A stretch of DNA of 64,000 bases from VXYK01 sp965214565 (GTDB taxonomy: Bacteria; Actinomycetota; Acidimicrobiia; Acidimicrobiales; Aldehydirespiratoraceae): the NCBI GenBank assembly GCA_965214565.1, contig OZ243951.1:2976001-3040000 (forward strand). Direction: 5' to 3'. Below, piece after piece: positions 52,078-59,727 of this stretch. The position numbers and the translations under genes are program-made. How positions within the stretch are numbered: the first letter of the stretch is position 1; every line of letters starts with the position of its first letter. The notes under the pieces were generated by a model. The model saw nothing but the letters and a program-made list of their open reading frames with translations. It searched no databases and was not told the origin of the DNA.

Positions 52078-52914
52078 CTAGTACCGGCCGGTCAGGAAGT
52101 TGGCGATGTCTTTCGCCGCAGGATACGACTCAGTAATTCCACTGCTGAAGTAGCCCTGATCACTGGTGATCGTGATACCGGTGATCGCACTGGCTGCGTC
52201 GCTGCAGAGGAAGACCAATGGGTAGGCCTGTTCCACCGGTGACGACGCTTCGATACCGAGATCGGCGCGGTAGTCGCTAGCAAAACCGAGCCAGGTTTCC
52301 TTGTTGGCTTGTGCCAACGGCGTGTCGGTCGGGCCGGGCATGATCGCGTTGATGCGAACGCCGCTCTTGAGCAACTCGAAAGCCGACTTGGCGACGTACA
52401 TGCAGACCGTCAGCTTGCTGCTGAAATAGTCGGCCTTGCCATTGTCAATGGCCCATGCCGACGCCTGGTCCATGTCCTCGATAGCGAGGTAGTCGTTGAT
52501 CCATGCCATGTTGTCGTCGCGCTCCCAGCCAGCACCCGCGGCTGAGGAGATGAAGCCGATAGCACTGCCGTGGCCGAGCATTCCGCTCTTGAGCATCAAG
52601 TTGATCATGTGGCGGTGACCCAGAAAATTGATCTTCTCGATCCCAGGCGTGCCGTCGGCGACGCCTGCACACGACAGCAGGACGTCGACTCGACCAGCAC
52701 AGGCAGCTACCGCGGATTCGATCGAAGACCTGTCGGCCATGTTCACCTTTACGGTGGCGGCAACCCCGGGAATGTCCATGTCCGCGAAGTCCAGAGCGAC
52801 TACTTCGGCGCCGGCATCGACGAGCAGACGAGATGCGGCGTTGCCCATCCCGGAAGCTGCGCCGACGACCAGCGCGCGCTTGTCGTCGAAACGGAACAGA
52901 TCGAACAGTGACAT
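52078..52914 (-). CDS. Short-chain dehydrogenase/reductase (3alpha-HSD/carbonyl-reductase-like)
   Basis: The start at about 52914 is set by AAGGGAG upstream and the sequence MSLFDLFRFDDKRALVVGAA. The 278-aa product has cofactor motif VGAASGMG, Asp after the second strand (VALDFADM) pointing to NAD(H), LSCAGVADGTPG, and the catalytic DYFSSK with Ser in FISSAAGAG. An extension of about 30 residues between the Ser and the Tyr (ERDDNMAWINDYLAIEDMDQ) is typical of 3alpha-hydroxysteroid dehydrogenase/carbonyl reductase and coniferyl-alcohol dehydrogenase-like SDRs. It lies between P450 and ALDH genes; substrate unknown. Confidence 0.87.
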   Translation of the reverse strand: MSLFDLFRFDDKRALVVGAASGMGNAASRLLVDAGAEVVALDFADMDIPGVAATVKVNMADRSSIESAVAACAGRVDVLLSCAGVADGTPGIEKINFLGHRHMINLMLKSGMLGHGSAIGFISSAAGAGWERDDNMAWINDYLAIEDMDQASAWAIDNGKADYFSSKLTVCMYVAKSAFELLKSGVRINAIMPGPTDTPLAQANKETWLGFASDYRADLGIEASSPVEQAYPLVFLCSDAASAITGITITSDQGYFSSGITESYPAAKDIANFLTGRY

Positions 52915-52949
52915 GATGGACTCCCTTGCTGAAGAGATGTGGGGTTCGG

Positions 52950-54161
52950 TCAATCGACGACGAGCGTCAGTCTGTCCCAACCGCGAACCGTCGAGGTGTG
53001 GGATCGTTCTGAGGTTGCCTCATCGACGGTCCATTCAGGAAATCGTCTGAGCATCTCCTCGAGAGCAACACGGCCTTCAAGGCGAGCAAGGGCCGCGCCG
53101 AGGCAGAAATGCACGCCATAACCGAACGACAGATGGTGGCCGATCTTGCGATGAATGTCGAAAACGTCGGCACTCTCCCCCCACTGTCTCTGGTCGCGGT
53201 TGGCGGAGCCGTTGATGAGAAGCATGGCGCTGCCCGCGGGCACGGTCTGACCGTGGCACTCGAGGTCTTCGGCAACGTAGCGGGCCTGTACCGGCGATGG
53301 CGCCTCAAACCGCAGCGACTCTTCAATCGCCTGAGGGACCAGTTCGGGTTCGGCGACTATCTCGGCCCGTTGTTGCGGATACAGAGCCAGTGTTCGGAGG
53401 GTGTGACCGATCAACTTGGTCGTCGTTTCGTTGCCGGCACCAGCCAGCAGACTGATGTAACCGAGCACCTCGTCGCGGGTCAGGTTGCGGGTCTCACCGG
53501 TGTGGTCCTCGAAGGTGGCCTGCAGCAACTGGGTCATGATGTCGTCTGAGGGGTTCTCAAGCCGCCAATCGAGGTATTCGCCGAAATTTCCTTCGGCTGC
53601 CGCATTGCCGATATCAGCGAAGGCTCTGACGTCCGGCTCGCCGCTCTCTGACAGGCGTAGACCCTCATCGGTCTGCTCCCGCAGCGCCTGCTGATCGGCC
53701 TCGGGTATCCCCAAAAGCATGCCGATGACCCGCATCGGCATTTTGGCCGCAAACGTCTCGACCACGTCGAAACGATCCGCGCCGGCCAGCGCATCGAGCG
53801 CGTCGGTGCAGTAGCGGCGCACCTGGGGTTCGATCGCGTTCATCTGCCTGGGAGTGAACACCCGCGACAGCAGACCCCGATAGACAGTATGGCTGGGAGG
53901 ATCGTCGAAGATCACCATGCCTGCGGGCATCTCGATGTCTGCCTTGATCAATTCGAGTACCGTGCCCCGACTTGAGATGAGCCGGTTGTGGTCTTTCAAC
54001 CCGGCCCCGACATCGTTCCAGCGGGTGAGCGCATAGAAGTCGTGTTTAGCGTTGTAATAAAGCGGACTTTCATCGCGCATCCGCTTCCAGACGGGATACG
54101 GATCAGCATCGATCTCAAAGTCGTAGGGGTCGTAATAGACAGCGGGCGCGGGCGTAGACAT
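52950..54161 (-). CDS. Cytochrome P450
   Basis: The 403-aa soluble P450 has I-helix AGAGNETTTKLIG with the acid/Thr-like oxygen-activation segment, EESLR (ExxR), and heme-binding FGYGVHFCLGAALARLE with the axial Cys. DDPPSHTVYRGLLSRVFTPR is the usual C-helix region. Needs ferredoxin and reductase partners, not encoded in the window. It is the first gene of a minus-strand run with SDR, ALDH and CoA transferase, pointing to oxidation of an alkyl or alicyclic group. Confidence 0.94.
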   Translation of the reverse strand: MSTPAPAVYYDPYDFEIDADPYPVWKRMRDESPLYYNAKHDFYALTRWNDVGAGLKDHNRLISSRGTVLELIKADIEMPAGMVIFDDPPSHTVYRGLLSRVFTPRQMNAIEPQVRRYCTDALDALAGADRFDVVETFAAKMPMRVIGMLLGIPEADQQALREQTDEGLRLSESGEPDVRAFADIGNAAAEGNFGEYLDWRLENPSDDIMTQLLQATFEDHTGETRNLTRDEVLGYISLLAGAGNETTTKLIGHTLRTLALYPQQRAEIVAEPELVPQAIEESLRFEAPSPVQARYVAEDLECHGQTVPAGSAMLLINGSANRDQRQWGESADVFDIHRKIGHHLSFGYGVHFCLGAALARLEGRVALEEMLRRFPEWTVDEATSERSHTSTVRGWDRLTLVVD

Positions 54162-54203
54162 ATCAGAGTTCTCTGATCCGTTGTTCGGTGCGCAACGGGG
54201 CCA

Positions 54204-55160
54204 TCACGGGATCTCAGGTGCCAGGTCAGCGAGAAAGTCTCGGGTACGGCGGCTCGATGCCACTAGTTCGTCTCGTCCGTTGCCGACCGGAACCACCCGG
54301 ATCGACACATCGGTCGCGCCCGCATCGGCGAAGGACCGCAATCGGTTGAGCACCGCTGCTTCATCACCTGCGGCCAGAATGTCTGCGACCGAAGTCGCAT
54401 TGCCCCGTTCGAGGAGGCGCTGGTAGTTGGGGGAGATCTCAGCTTCGGACAGGATCCGGTTTGTCCGCTCCCTGGCCGCGTCGACCTCGCTGTTGGCACA
54501 CAGGCAGACTGGAACACCTGCTACAACTCGGGGATCTGCGCGTCCCGCGGCGTGCGCCGCGGCAACGATCCGGGGGGCGATGAACTCACCGATGGACTTC
54601 TCGTCGGCCAGCCACAGAAGGGTGCCGTCGGTCCGCTCGCCGGCCAGACGTAGCATCACCGGCCCCAACGCCGCGAGCAGCACCGGAGTGGCGGGCTTGT
54701 CGGTCACCTCGAGCGGGTTGTGGACCGCGTAGTGCTCGTTGTCGACATCGACAGTCCCGGGCCCTGCGAGGCCCGCGTCGAGCACGTCGAGAAGAGACCT
54801 GACCTGGGCAGCCGGGCGTTCATAACTGAGGCCGAGCATGTCGGAGACGATCCAGTGGTGGGAAGGACCCAGACCCAGAGTGAAACGCCCTTCACAGACC
54901 AGTTGGGTCGAGAGTGCCTGCTGCAGCAGTGCTATTGGATGTCGAGTCTGGGTGGGGACCACAGCGGTGCCAAGCTCGATCCGACTCGTTTCTCGTCCCA
55001 TCAACGCCGCGGCAGTCATCGCGTCGAACTCGTCGGGGATCTGCGGAATCCAGGCTGTGGCGAAACCGGCCTGATCGGCCCAGCAGGCGTCGTCGAGGAG
55101 GCGCTTCACCTTGGTGTCGTAACGACGTCGCTCGGGTCCAATCATGAGGCCCATTCGCAT
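54204..55160 (-). CDS. F420-dependent LLM-class oxidoreductase (MSMEG_4879 type)
   Basis: The 318-aa luciferase-like barrel protein shows FATAWIPQIPDEFDAMTAAA, RIELGTAVVPTQTRHPIALL and GRFTLGLGPSHHWIVSDMLG, matching the actinobacterial MSMEG_4879 subfamily predicted to use coenzyme F420. It would oxidise or reduce a small substrate with F420H2. No strong ribosome binding site before ATG 55160; ATG 55154 is an alternative. Presence implies F420 biosynthesis elsewhere in the genome. Confidence 0.85.
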   Translation of the reverse strand: MRMGLMIGPERRRYDTKVKRLLDDACWADQAGFATAWIPQIPDEFDAMTAAALMGRETSRIELGTAVVPTQTRHPIALLQQALSTQLVCEGRFTLGLGPSHHWIVSDMLGLSYERPAAQVRSLLDVLDAGLAGPGTVDVDNEHYAVHNPLEVTDKPATPVLLAALGPVMLRLAGERTDGTLLWLADEKSIGEFIAPRIVAAAHAAGRADPRVVAGVPVCLCANSEVDAARERTNRILSEAEISPNYQRLLERGNATSVADILAAGDEAAVLNRLRSFADAGATDVSIRVVPVGNGRDELVASSRRTRDFLADLAPEIP

Positions 55161-55320
55161 TTTCTGAACACTATGTCATTGATGGCGGGAACAACATTCT
55201 CAACAGCAGAGAGGCCACTTTCCCCGCTGACCCGGACGAGACTACGGTTACGACGGTGCAGAACTCCTGCAATGACCGAGCATCACAGTGCGAGCCTTTC
55301 GAGAGTGTTGGGAGACCGCG

Positions 55321-55950
55321 GTGAGTGATCCCCCCGAAAGCCCTCATATTCCACCCTTGCCTGTGCAGCAATGGCGAGATGATCTCGTTGAAGCATTTGC
55401 CGTGATGAAGCCGCCTCCGGGTTCGATCTACGCAAAGCGACGAACCAACCGGGAGTCAGGCGGGAAACGGGTTGCCGGAGCGTTCGCGGTCTTGGCCCAT
55501 CATCCTGACCTCACCCGGGCATTCCTCGCCTTCAACCGCCACGTGCTCTATGAGAACACCCTCGGCGAGCGCCTTGTGGAGCTGGTCGTTCTGCGAGTGG
55601 CGGTGCTGCGGGGTTCTGCTTATGAATGGGCCGAACACGCCGCGGTTGCGCGAGAACTAGGGGTCTCCGACAAGCAGATTCGAGCGGTCGCCGCCGGTCC
55701 TGATGCAGAGGGCCTGTCTGCGTCTGAGTCCCTGCTGCTCCGAGCCGTCGACGAGATTCGTCACGACTCGAATCTCAGTCCCGGTACCTGGAACGAGTTG
55801 AAGGACCAGTTCGATACCCGCCAGATCATTGATCTGCTGTTCACGGTCGGCGCCTACGACACCCTCGCCGTCGCTTTCAACTGTTTCGGCCTTGAAGTCG
55901 ACCAGGACTTGCAGAACTCGACTCCGCCCATGCTCCAGCCGGAGAACTAG
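55321..55950 (+). CDS. Carboxymuconolactone decarboxylase-family protein
   Basis: GTG 55321 follows GGGAG. The 209-aa helical protein has the CMD core LVELVVLRVAVLRGSAYEWA then EHAAVARELGVSD, with Glu and His (WAEHA) in the places of the proton relay, but without the CxxC that gives AhpD its peroxidase activity, so a non-redox decarboxylase-, hydrolase- or isomerase-like role is more likely. IDLLFTVGAYDTLAVAFNCF closes the fold. It is followed 72 nt later by the Rieske oxygenase gene on the same strand. Confidence 0.85.
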   Translation: MSDPPESPHIPPLPVQQWRDDLVEAFAVMKPPPGSIYAKRRTNRESGGKRVAGAFAVLAHHPDLTRAFLAFNRHVLYENTLGERLVELVVLRVAVLRGSAYEWAEHAAVARELGVSDKQIRAVAAGPDAEGLSASESLLLRAVDEIRHDSNLSPGTWNELKDQFDTRQIIDLLFTVGAYDTLAVAFNCFGLEVDQDLQNSTPPMLQPEN

Positions 55951-56022
55951 GTCTGCACACAAAGAGAATGTGATTTCCGAACGCGGCTATGTTGAGCGGT
56001 AGCAATTCACGAGGTGAAGAAG

Positions 56023-57315
56023 ATGGCACATTTCCCGAAGCCGGCCGAGGGCAGTTGGACTGAGCACTTCCCCCAACTCGGCACCGCACCCGTGAACTAC
56101 GAGGATTCGATTTCACCGGAATACTACGAACTGGAGAAAGCCGCGATCTTCAAGCAGGCCTGGCTCAACGTCGGGCGAGTCGAACAGCTGCCCAGAGTTG
56201 GAAGCTATTTCACCAAGGAACTCGACTGCGTCGACACCTCGATCATCGTCGTGCGGGACCGTAGCGCGGTACGGGTCTTCCACAACATGTGCCGCCACCG
56301 CGGCAACAAACTCGTCTGGCAGGACTACCCGAACGAGGAGGTCAAAGGTACCTGTCGGCAGTTCACCTGCAAGTACCACGGTTGGCGCTACGGCCTGGAC
56401 GGTGAACTCAACTTCGTTCAACAGGAGAGTGAGTTCTTCGATCTCGACAAGGCCGACTATCCGCTCGTGTCGGTCCATTGCGAGACCTGGGAGGGTTTCA
56501 TCTTCGTCAATTTCGCAGCCGAGCCCGCCGAAACGCTGCTCGAGTTTCTTGGCGAGGTCGCAACCGGGTTGAGCGGCTACCCCTTCGGCGAGATGACCCA
56601 GACCTTCGGCTACCGCGCAGTCGTGGGTGCAAACTGGAAGCTCTTCAACGACGCTTTCTCGGAGTTCTACCACGCGCCGGTACTCCATCAGAACCAGGCG
56701 GTCGCGTCGGAGTCCGCCAAACTGCAACAGTTCGGCTTCGAGGCGCTGCACTACGACCTCTTCGGCGACAGCGGCCACGGCATCGTCTCCACTTGGGGCG
56801 GCATGTCGCCGCCCAAAGACCTGGAGATGGTGAAACCCATCGAGCGGATCCTCCGCAGTGGCCTGTTTGGGCCTTGGGAGCAGCCGCCGGGCATCGACCT
56901 GTCCGAGTTGCCGCCGGGGCTCAACCCCGCTCGTCACAGAGCCTGGGGAGCCGACACCTTCCAGGTCTTTCCCAACTACGTCATCCTCGTCTGGGAACGC
57001 GGCTGGTACCTGACATACCACTACTGGCCACTCGCCTACGACAAGCACCTCTTCGAGGGGTGCCTCTACTTCGCGCCGCCACGCAACGCCACGGATCGCA
57101 TGCGTCAGGAACTGGCCGCGGTGACCTTCAAGGAGTACGCGCTCCAGGACGGCAACACTTTAGAGGCGACCCAGCGGAGCCTGAAGTCACGCGCCGCCAC
57201 TGAGTTCCCACTCTGTGATCAGGAGATTCTGCCCCGAAACCTTCACAAGACCGTCGCCGACCGGGTGCGGGCACATCGAACCGCAACAGAGACCGCCGTG
57301 GTGGTCGCCCGCTAG
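56023..57315 (+). CDS. Rieske non-heme iron oxygenase, alpha subunit
   Basis: ATG 56023 is chosen since GAGGTG lies 6 nt upstream; a GTG at 56014 is part of that site. The 430-aa protein has the Rieske cluster ligands NMCRHRGN and CKYHGWRYG (residues about 90 and 120) and a catalytic domain with NDAFSEFYHAPVLHQNQ, whose Asp and His residues carry mononuclear Fe. Ring-hydroxylating or demethylating activity on an aromatic or steroid-like substrate, requiring a separate reductase, which is not in the window. The conserved small gene immediately downstream is likely co-translated. Confidence 0.92.
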   Translation: MAHFPKPAEGSWTEHFPQLGTAPVNYEDSISPEYYELEKAAIFKQAWLNVGRVEQLPRVGSYFTKELDCVDTSIIVVRDRSAVRVFHNMCRHRGNKLVWQDYPNEEVKGTCRQFTCKYHGWRYGLDGELNFVQQESEFFDLDKADYPLVSVHCETWEGFIFVNFAAEPAETLLEFLGEVATGLSGYPFGEMTQTFGYRAVVGANWKLFNDAFSEFYHAPVLHQNQAVASESAKLQQFGFEALHYDLFGDSGHGIVSTWGGMSPPKDLEMVKPIERILRSGLFGPWEQPPGIDLSELPPGLNPARHRAWGADTFQVFPNYVILVWERGWYLTYHYWPLAYDKHLFEGCLYFAPPRNATDRMRQELAAVTFKEYALQDGNTLEATQRSLKSRAATEFPLCDQEILPRNLHKTVADRVRAHRTATETAVVVAR

Positions 57316-57323
57316 GAGGAGTT

Positions 57324-57659
57324 GTGTCATCACAGATGCTGCCCGACGAGTTCGCCGATCTCGAAGGTTTCGCACCTCGCTGGAGCCTTGCCACCGAAAG
57401 GGAGCGATACACCGCACGCCTCGCCAGTTCCATGGCCGAGTTGCAGGAACTGTACGAAGCTGCACTGCCGCGCATGACCGATGCCCTCGACTTTCTCGAC
57501 CAGTTCGACCTCGAAGACCTCCCTGAAGACGCCCGCAACCTGATGAGACTATTCTTCTCCGTGATCAACGCTTCGTTCCCGGTCGAATCCTGGAAGCAGC
57601 CCCGGGTTCCGGACTCTGGAGCGGCGTACCTCGACCTCGTAGACGAACCCGTGATCTAA
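57324..57659 (+). CDS. Small protein associated with the Rieske oxygenase gene
   Basis: GTG 57324 follows AGGAGG and starts 8 nt after the oxygenase stop. The 111-aa product is acidic and mostly helical (ERERYTARLASSMAELQELY, ALDFLDQFDLEDLPEDARNL) with WKQPRVPDSG near the C-terminus. I do not recognise a family; it lacks the fold of the beta subunit of dioxygenases and any iron-sulfur motif. Position suggests an accessory or small subunit. Confidence 0.72.
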   Translation: MSSQMLPDEFADLEGFAPRWSLATERERYTARLASSMAELQELYEAALPRMTDALDFLDQFDLEDLPEDARNLMRLFFSVINASFPVESWKQPRVPDSGAAYLDLVDEPVI

Positions 57660-57665
57660 CTGGCA

Positions 57666-58091
57666 CTAGCTCCGTGGCGGGTCATGGGTATTGCCGCTGT
57701 CATATCCGCCGCCGCGCCGCAGGAAAGTCGTCGAGCGGTTCGCGAATCGCCAACCGTCCGCGGTTCGCCGGTACTGGTCGCTGTACCAGGCCAGTCGAAC
57801 TTCATGGGTCAACTGGTCCGTGAACGTGTAGTGCTGTTCAGCGGCGGCTTCGTCACCGTCCAGGGTGATCACCGGCGGGTTGACGATGAGTTGGCCTCGG
57901 GGGGCGCTTGAGACGAGCTTTGGGAAGCGGTCCATCCCGTAGACCTCTCCGAAAGCGGTGTAGGTGCCGTCGGGGAGGAACAGCTCGACGAGTTCGTCGA
58001 CTTCGAAGCGGCTCAGATGCATGGCGTAACGGGCGCACAGATCGATGATCTCGAGCCGGTCGGCGACTGTGGAGGGATCAACGCCGGGCAT
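57666..58091 (-). CDS. SnoaL-like / NTF2-fold protein
   Basis: The 141-aa protein has the SnoaL-like/NTF2 pattern: VADRLEIIDLCARYAMHLSR, FEVDELVELFLPDGTYTAFG, VITLDGDEAAAEQHYTFTDQ and WYSDQYRRTADGWRFANRST. Such cone-shaped proteins are dehydratases, isomerases, or small subunits of ring-hydroxylating oxygenases. Divergent from the acyl-CoA ligase gene and convergent with the Rieske-associated small gene. Confidence 0.82.
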   Translation of the reverse strand: MPGVDPSTVADRLEIIDLCARYAMHLSRFEVDELVELFLPDGTYTAFGEVYGMDRFPKLVSSAPRGQLIVNPPVITLDGDEAAAEQHYTFTDQLTHEVRLAWYSDQYRRTADGWRFANRSTTFLRRGGGYDSGNTHDPPRS

Positions 58092-58163
58092 TAGGACCTC
58101 CGTGGGTCATGGCGAGTATCGTCGCGAGAGAACGTCATTCTCACACACAATTTGGGAGTTCGC

Positions 58164-59699
58164 ATGCCCGCTTCTGGGCCGCTCGAGTACCCCGTTGGAA
58201 AGAGCATCCAGTCAAGTCTCGCAGCAGCATCGGACCGGGACCCGAGGGCACCGGCTATCCGTTTCCTCGAAGAGACACTCTCCTACGGAGAGCTTGAGAC
58301 GTTGAGCAACGGGTATGCGGGCACGCTGGCGCAACGTGGAATAGGGCTAGGCGACCGCGTCGCCATGATGGCCTCCAACCGGCCGGAGTTCTTCACTGCG
58401 CTGTACGGGATTCTCAAGGTCGGCGCATCGGTTGTGATGATCAGTCCAGCTTGGAAAGCGACCGAGATCGCCCACGCCACCGACCTCACCGAACCGGCTC
58501 TGCTGGTTTGCGACGGCGACACTTATGAGCGCGTGGGGCAGTCCTTCACGGGTCAAATCCTGCATCTCGACAACGACGATCCCCCTGCTGTCGATGCGGT
58601 GGAAGTCTCTCAAGCGGACTGGGACAACACCGAGGCCGTCCTGGTGTTCAGTTCCGGCACTACCGGGCTTCCCAAAGCTGTTCGACACACCCACGCCTCC
58701 CTCGGAGCAGCTACGGCCCATTGGGTATCTGCGCTGGGGTTGTCTGCGAACGACCGGTTCCAGATCGCAACCCCGGCGTTCCATATTCTCGGCCTGCTCA
58801 ACATGTTCGCATCGGTCTCTGCCGGTTCGTCGGTCAGGCTGCACCCCCGTTTCAACCTCGACGAGTTGCTGCGTTGTATCGAGGCCGACCAGATCACCTT
58901 GGAGATGGCGGTCGCTCCGATAGCCCTGGCCATGGCGAACCACCCCGACCTGGAATCCTTCGACCTCTCATCGCTGCGCTACATCATGTGGGGCGCAACC
59001 CCGGTGACCGAGAGCGTCGCGCAGCGCGTCACGGAGCGCACCGGAGTCGGCTTTTTGGCGGCCTACGGGGCCAGCGAGGTCCCGGTCATCACCAGCAACC
59101 CGGTTGACTCTCCCGAACGTTGGCGTCTCGATTCTGCCGGTCTGCCGATTCACGATCTGGAGATGCGAATAGTGGATCTCGATACCGGCGAAGCTCTGGA
59201 ATCTGGCGCCACTGGGGAGATCCAACTTCGATCCCCATCAATGATGACCGGTTATCTGCCCGTCGAGGCCAACGACGAAGCCTTCGCTGATGGTTGGTAC
59301 CGCACTGGCGATGTTGGCTGGCTTGAGCCCGATGGTTGGCTGCACATCACCGACCGCGTCAAGGAGATGATCAAAGTCAAGGGCTTTCAAGTTGCGCCGG
59401 CAGAGATTGAGGCTGTGTTGCACGGCCACGACGAGGTCACCGACTGCGCGGTCTTCGGTGTTGCTGACGAGGCTGCTGGAGAGGCGGTGGTCGCCGCTGT
59501 GCAACTGGGTGACGGTGCGTCGGTGACGGTTGAAGAACTCAAGGCACTGGTGGCTGACACTCTGGCTACCTACAAGCGGCTGGCCGATCTCTGGATAGTC
59601 GACACCATCCCTCGCCTACCGTCAGGAAAGGTGCTCCGCCGCGAACTGAAAGCCCGCTACCTGGGCACGAGCGGACCGCGCGGGCAAATCGGGGCCTAG
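58164..59699 (+). CDS. AMP-dependent acyl-CoA synthetase/ligase
   Basis: ATG 58164 has GGGAG 6 nt upstream. The 511-aa adenylate-forming enzyme has P-loop VFSSGTTGLPKAVRHTHAS, core YGASEVPVI, hinge GWYRTGDVGWLEPDG, MIKVKGFQVAPAEIEAVL and a C-terminal catalytic Lys in LPSGKVLRREL. It activates a carboxylic acid to its CoA thioester through an acyl-AMP. 4-Coumarate-CoA-ligase or FadD type; substrate not readable by eye. Confidence 0.92.
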   Translation: MPASGPLEYPVGKSIQSSLAAASDRDPRAPAIRFLEETLSYGELETLSNGYAGTLAQRGIGLGDRVAMMASNRPEFFTALYGILKVGASVVMISPAWKATEIAHATDLTEPALLVCDGDTYERVGQSFTGQILHLDNDDPPAVDAVEVSQADWDNTEAVLVFSSGTTGLPKAVRHTHASLGAATAHWVSALGLSANDRFQIATPAFHILGLLNMFASVSAGSSVRLHPRFNLDELLRCIEADQITLEMAVAPIALAMANHPDLESFDLSSLRYIMWGATPVTESVAQRVTERTGVGFLAAYGASEVPVITSNPVDSPERWRLDSAGLPIHDLEMRIVDLDTGEALESGATGEIQLRSPSMMTGYLPVEANDEAFADGWYRTGDVGWLEPDGWLHITDRVKEMIKVKGFQVAPAEIEAVLHGHDEVTDCAVFGVADEAAGEAVVAAVQLGDGASVTVEELKALVADTLATYKRLADLWIVDTIPRLPSGKVLRRELKARYLGTSGPRGQIGA

Positions 59700-59727
59700 G
59701 CGGCTTCGGGGACCAGCAAGTCGATCG

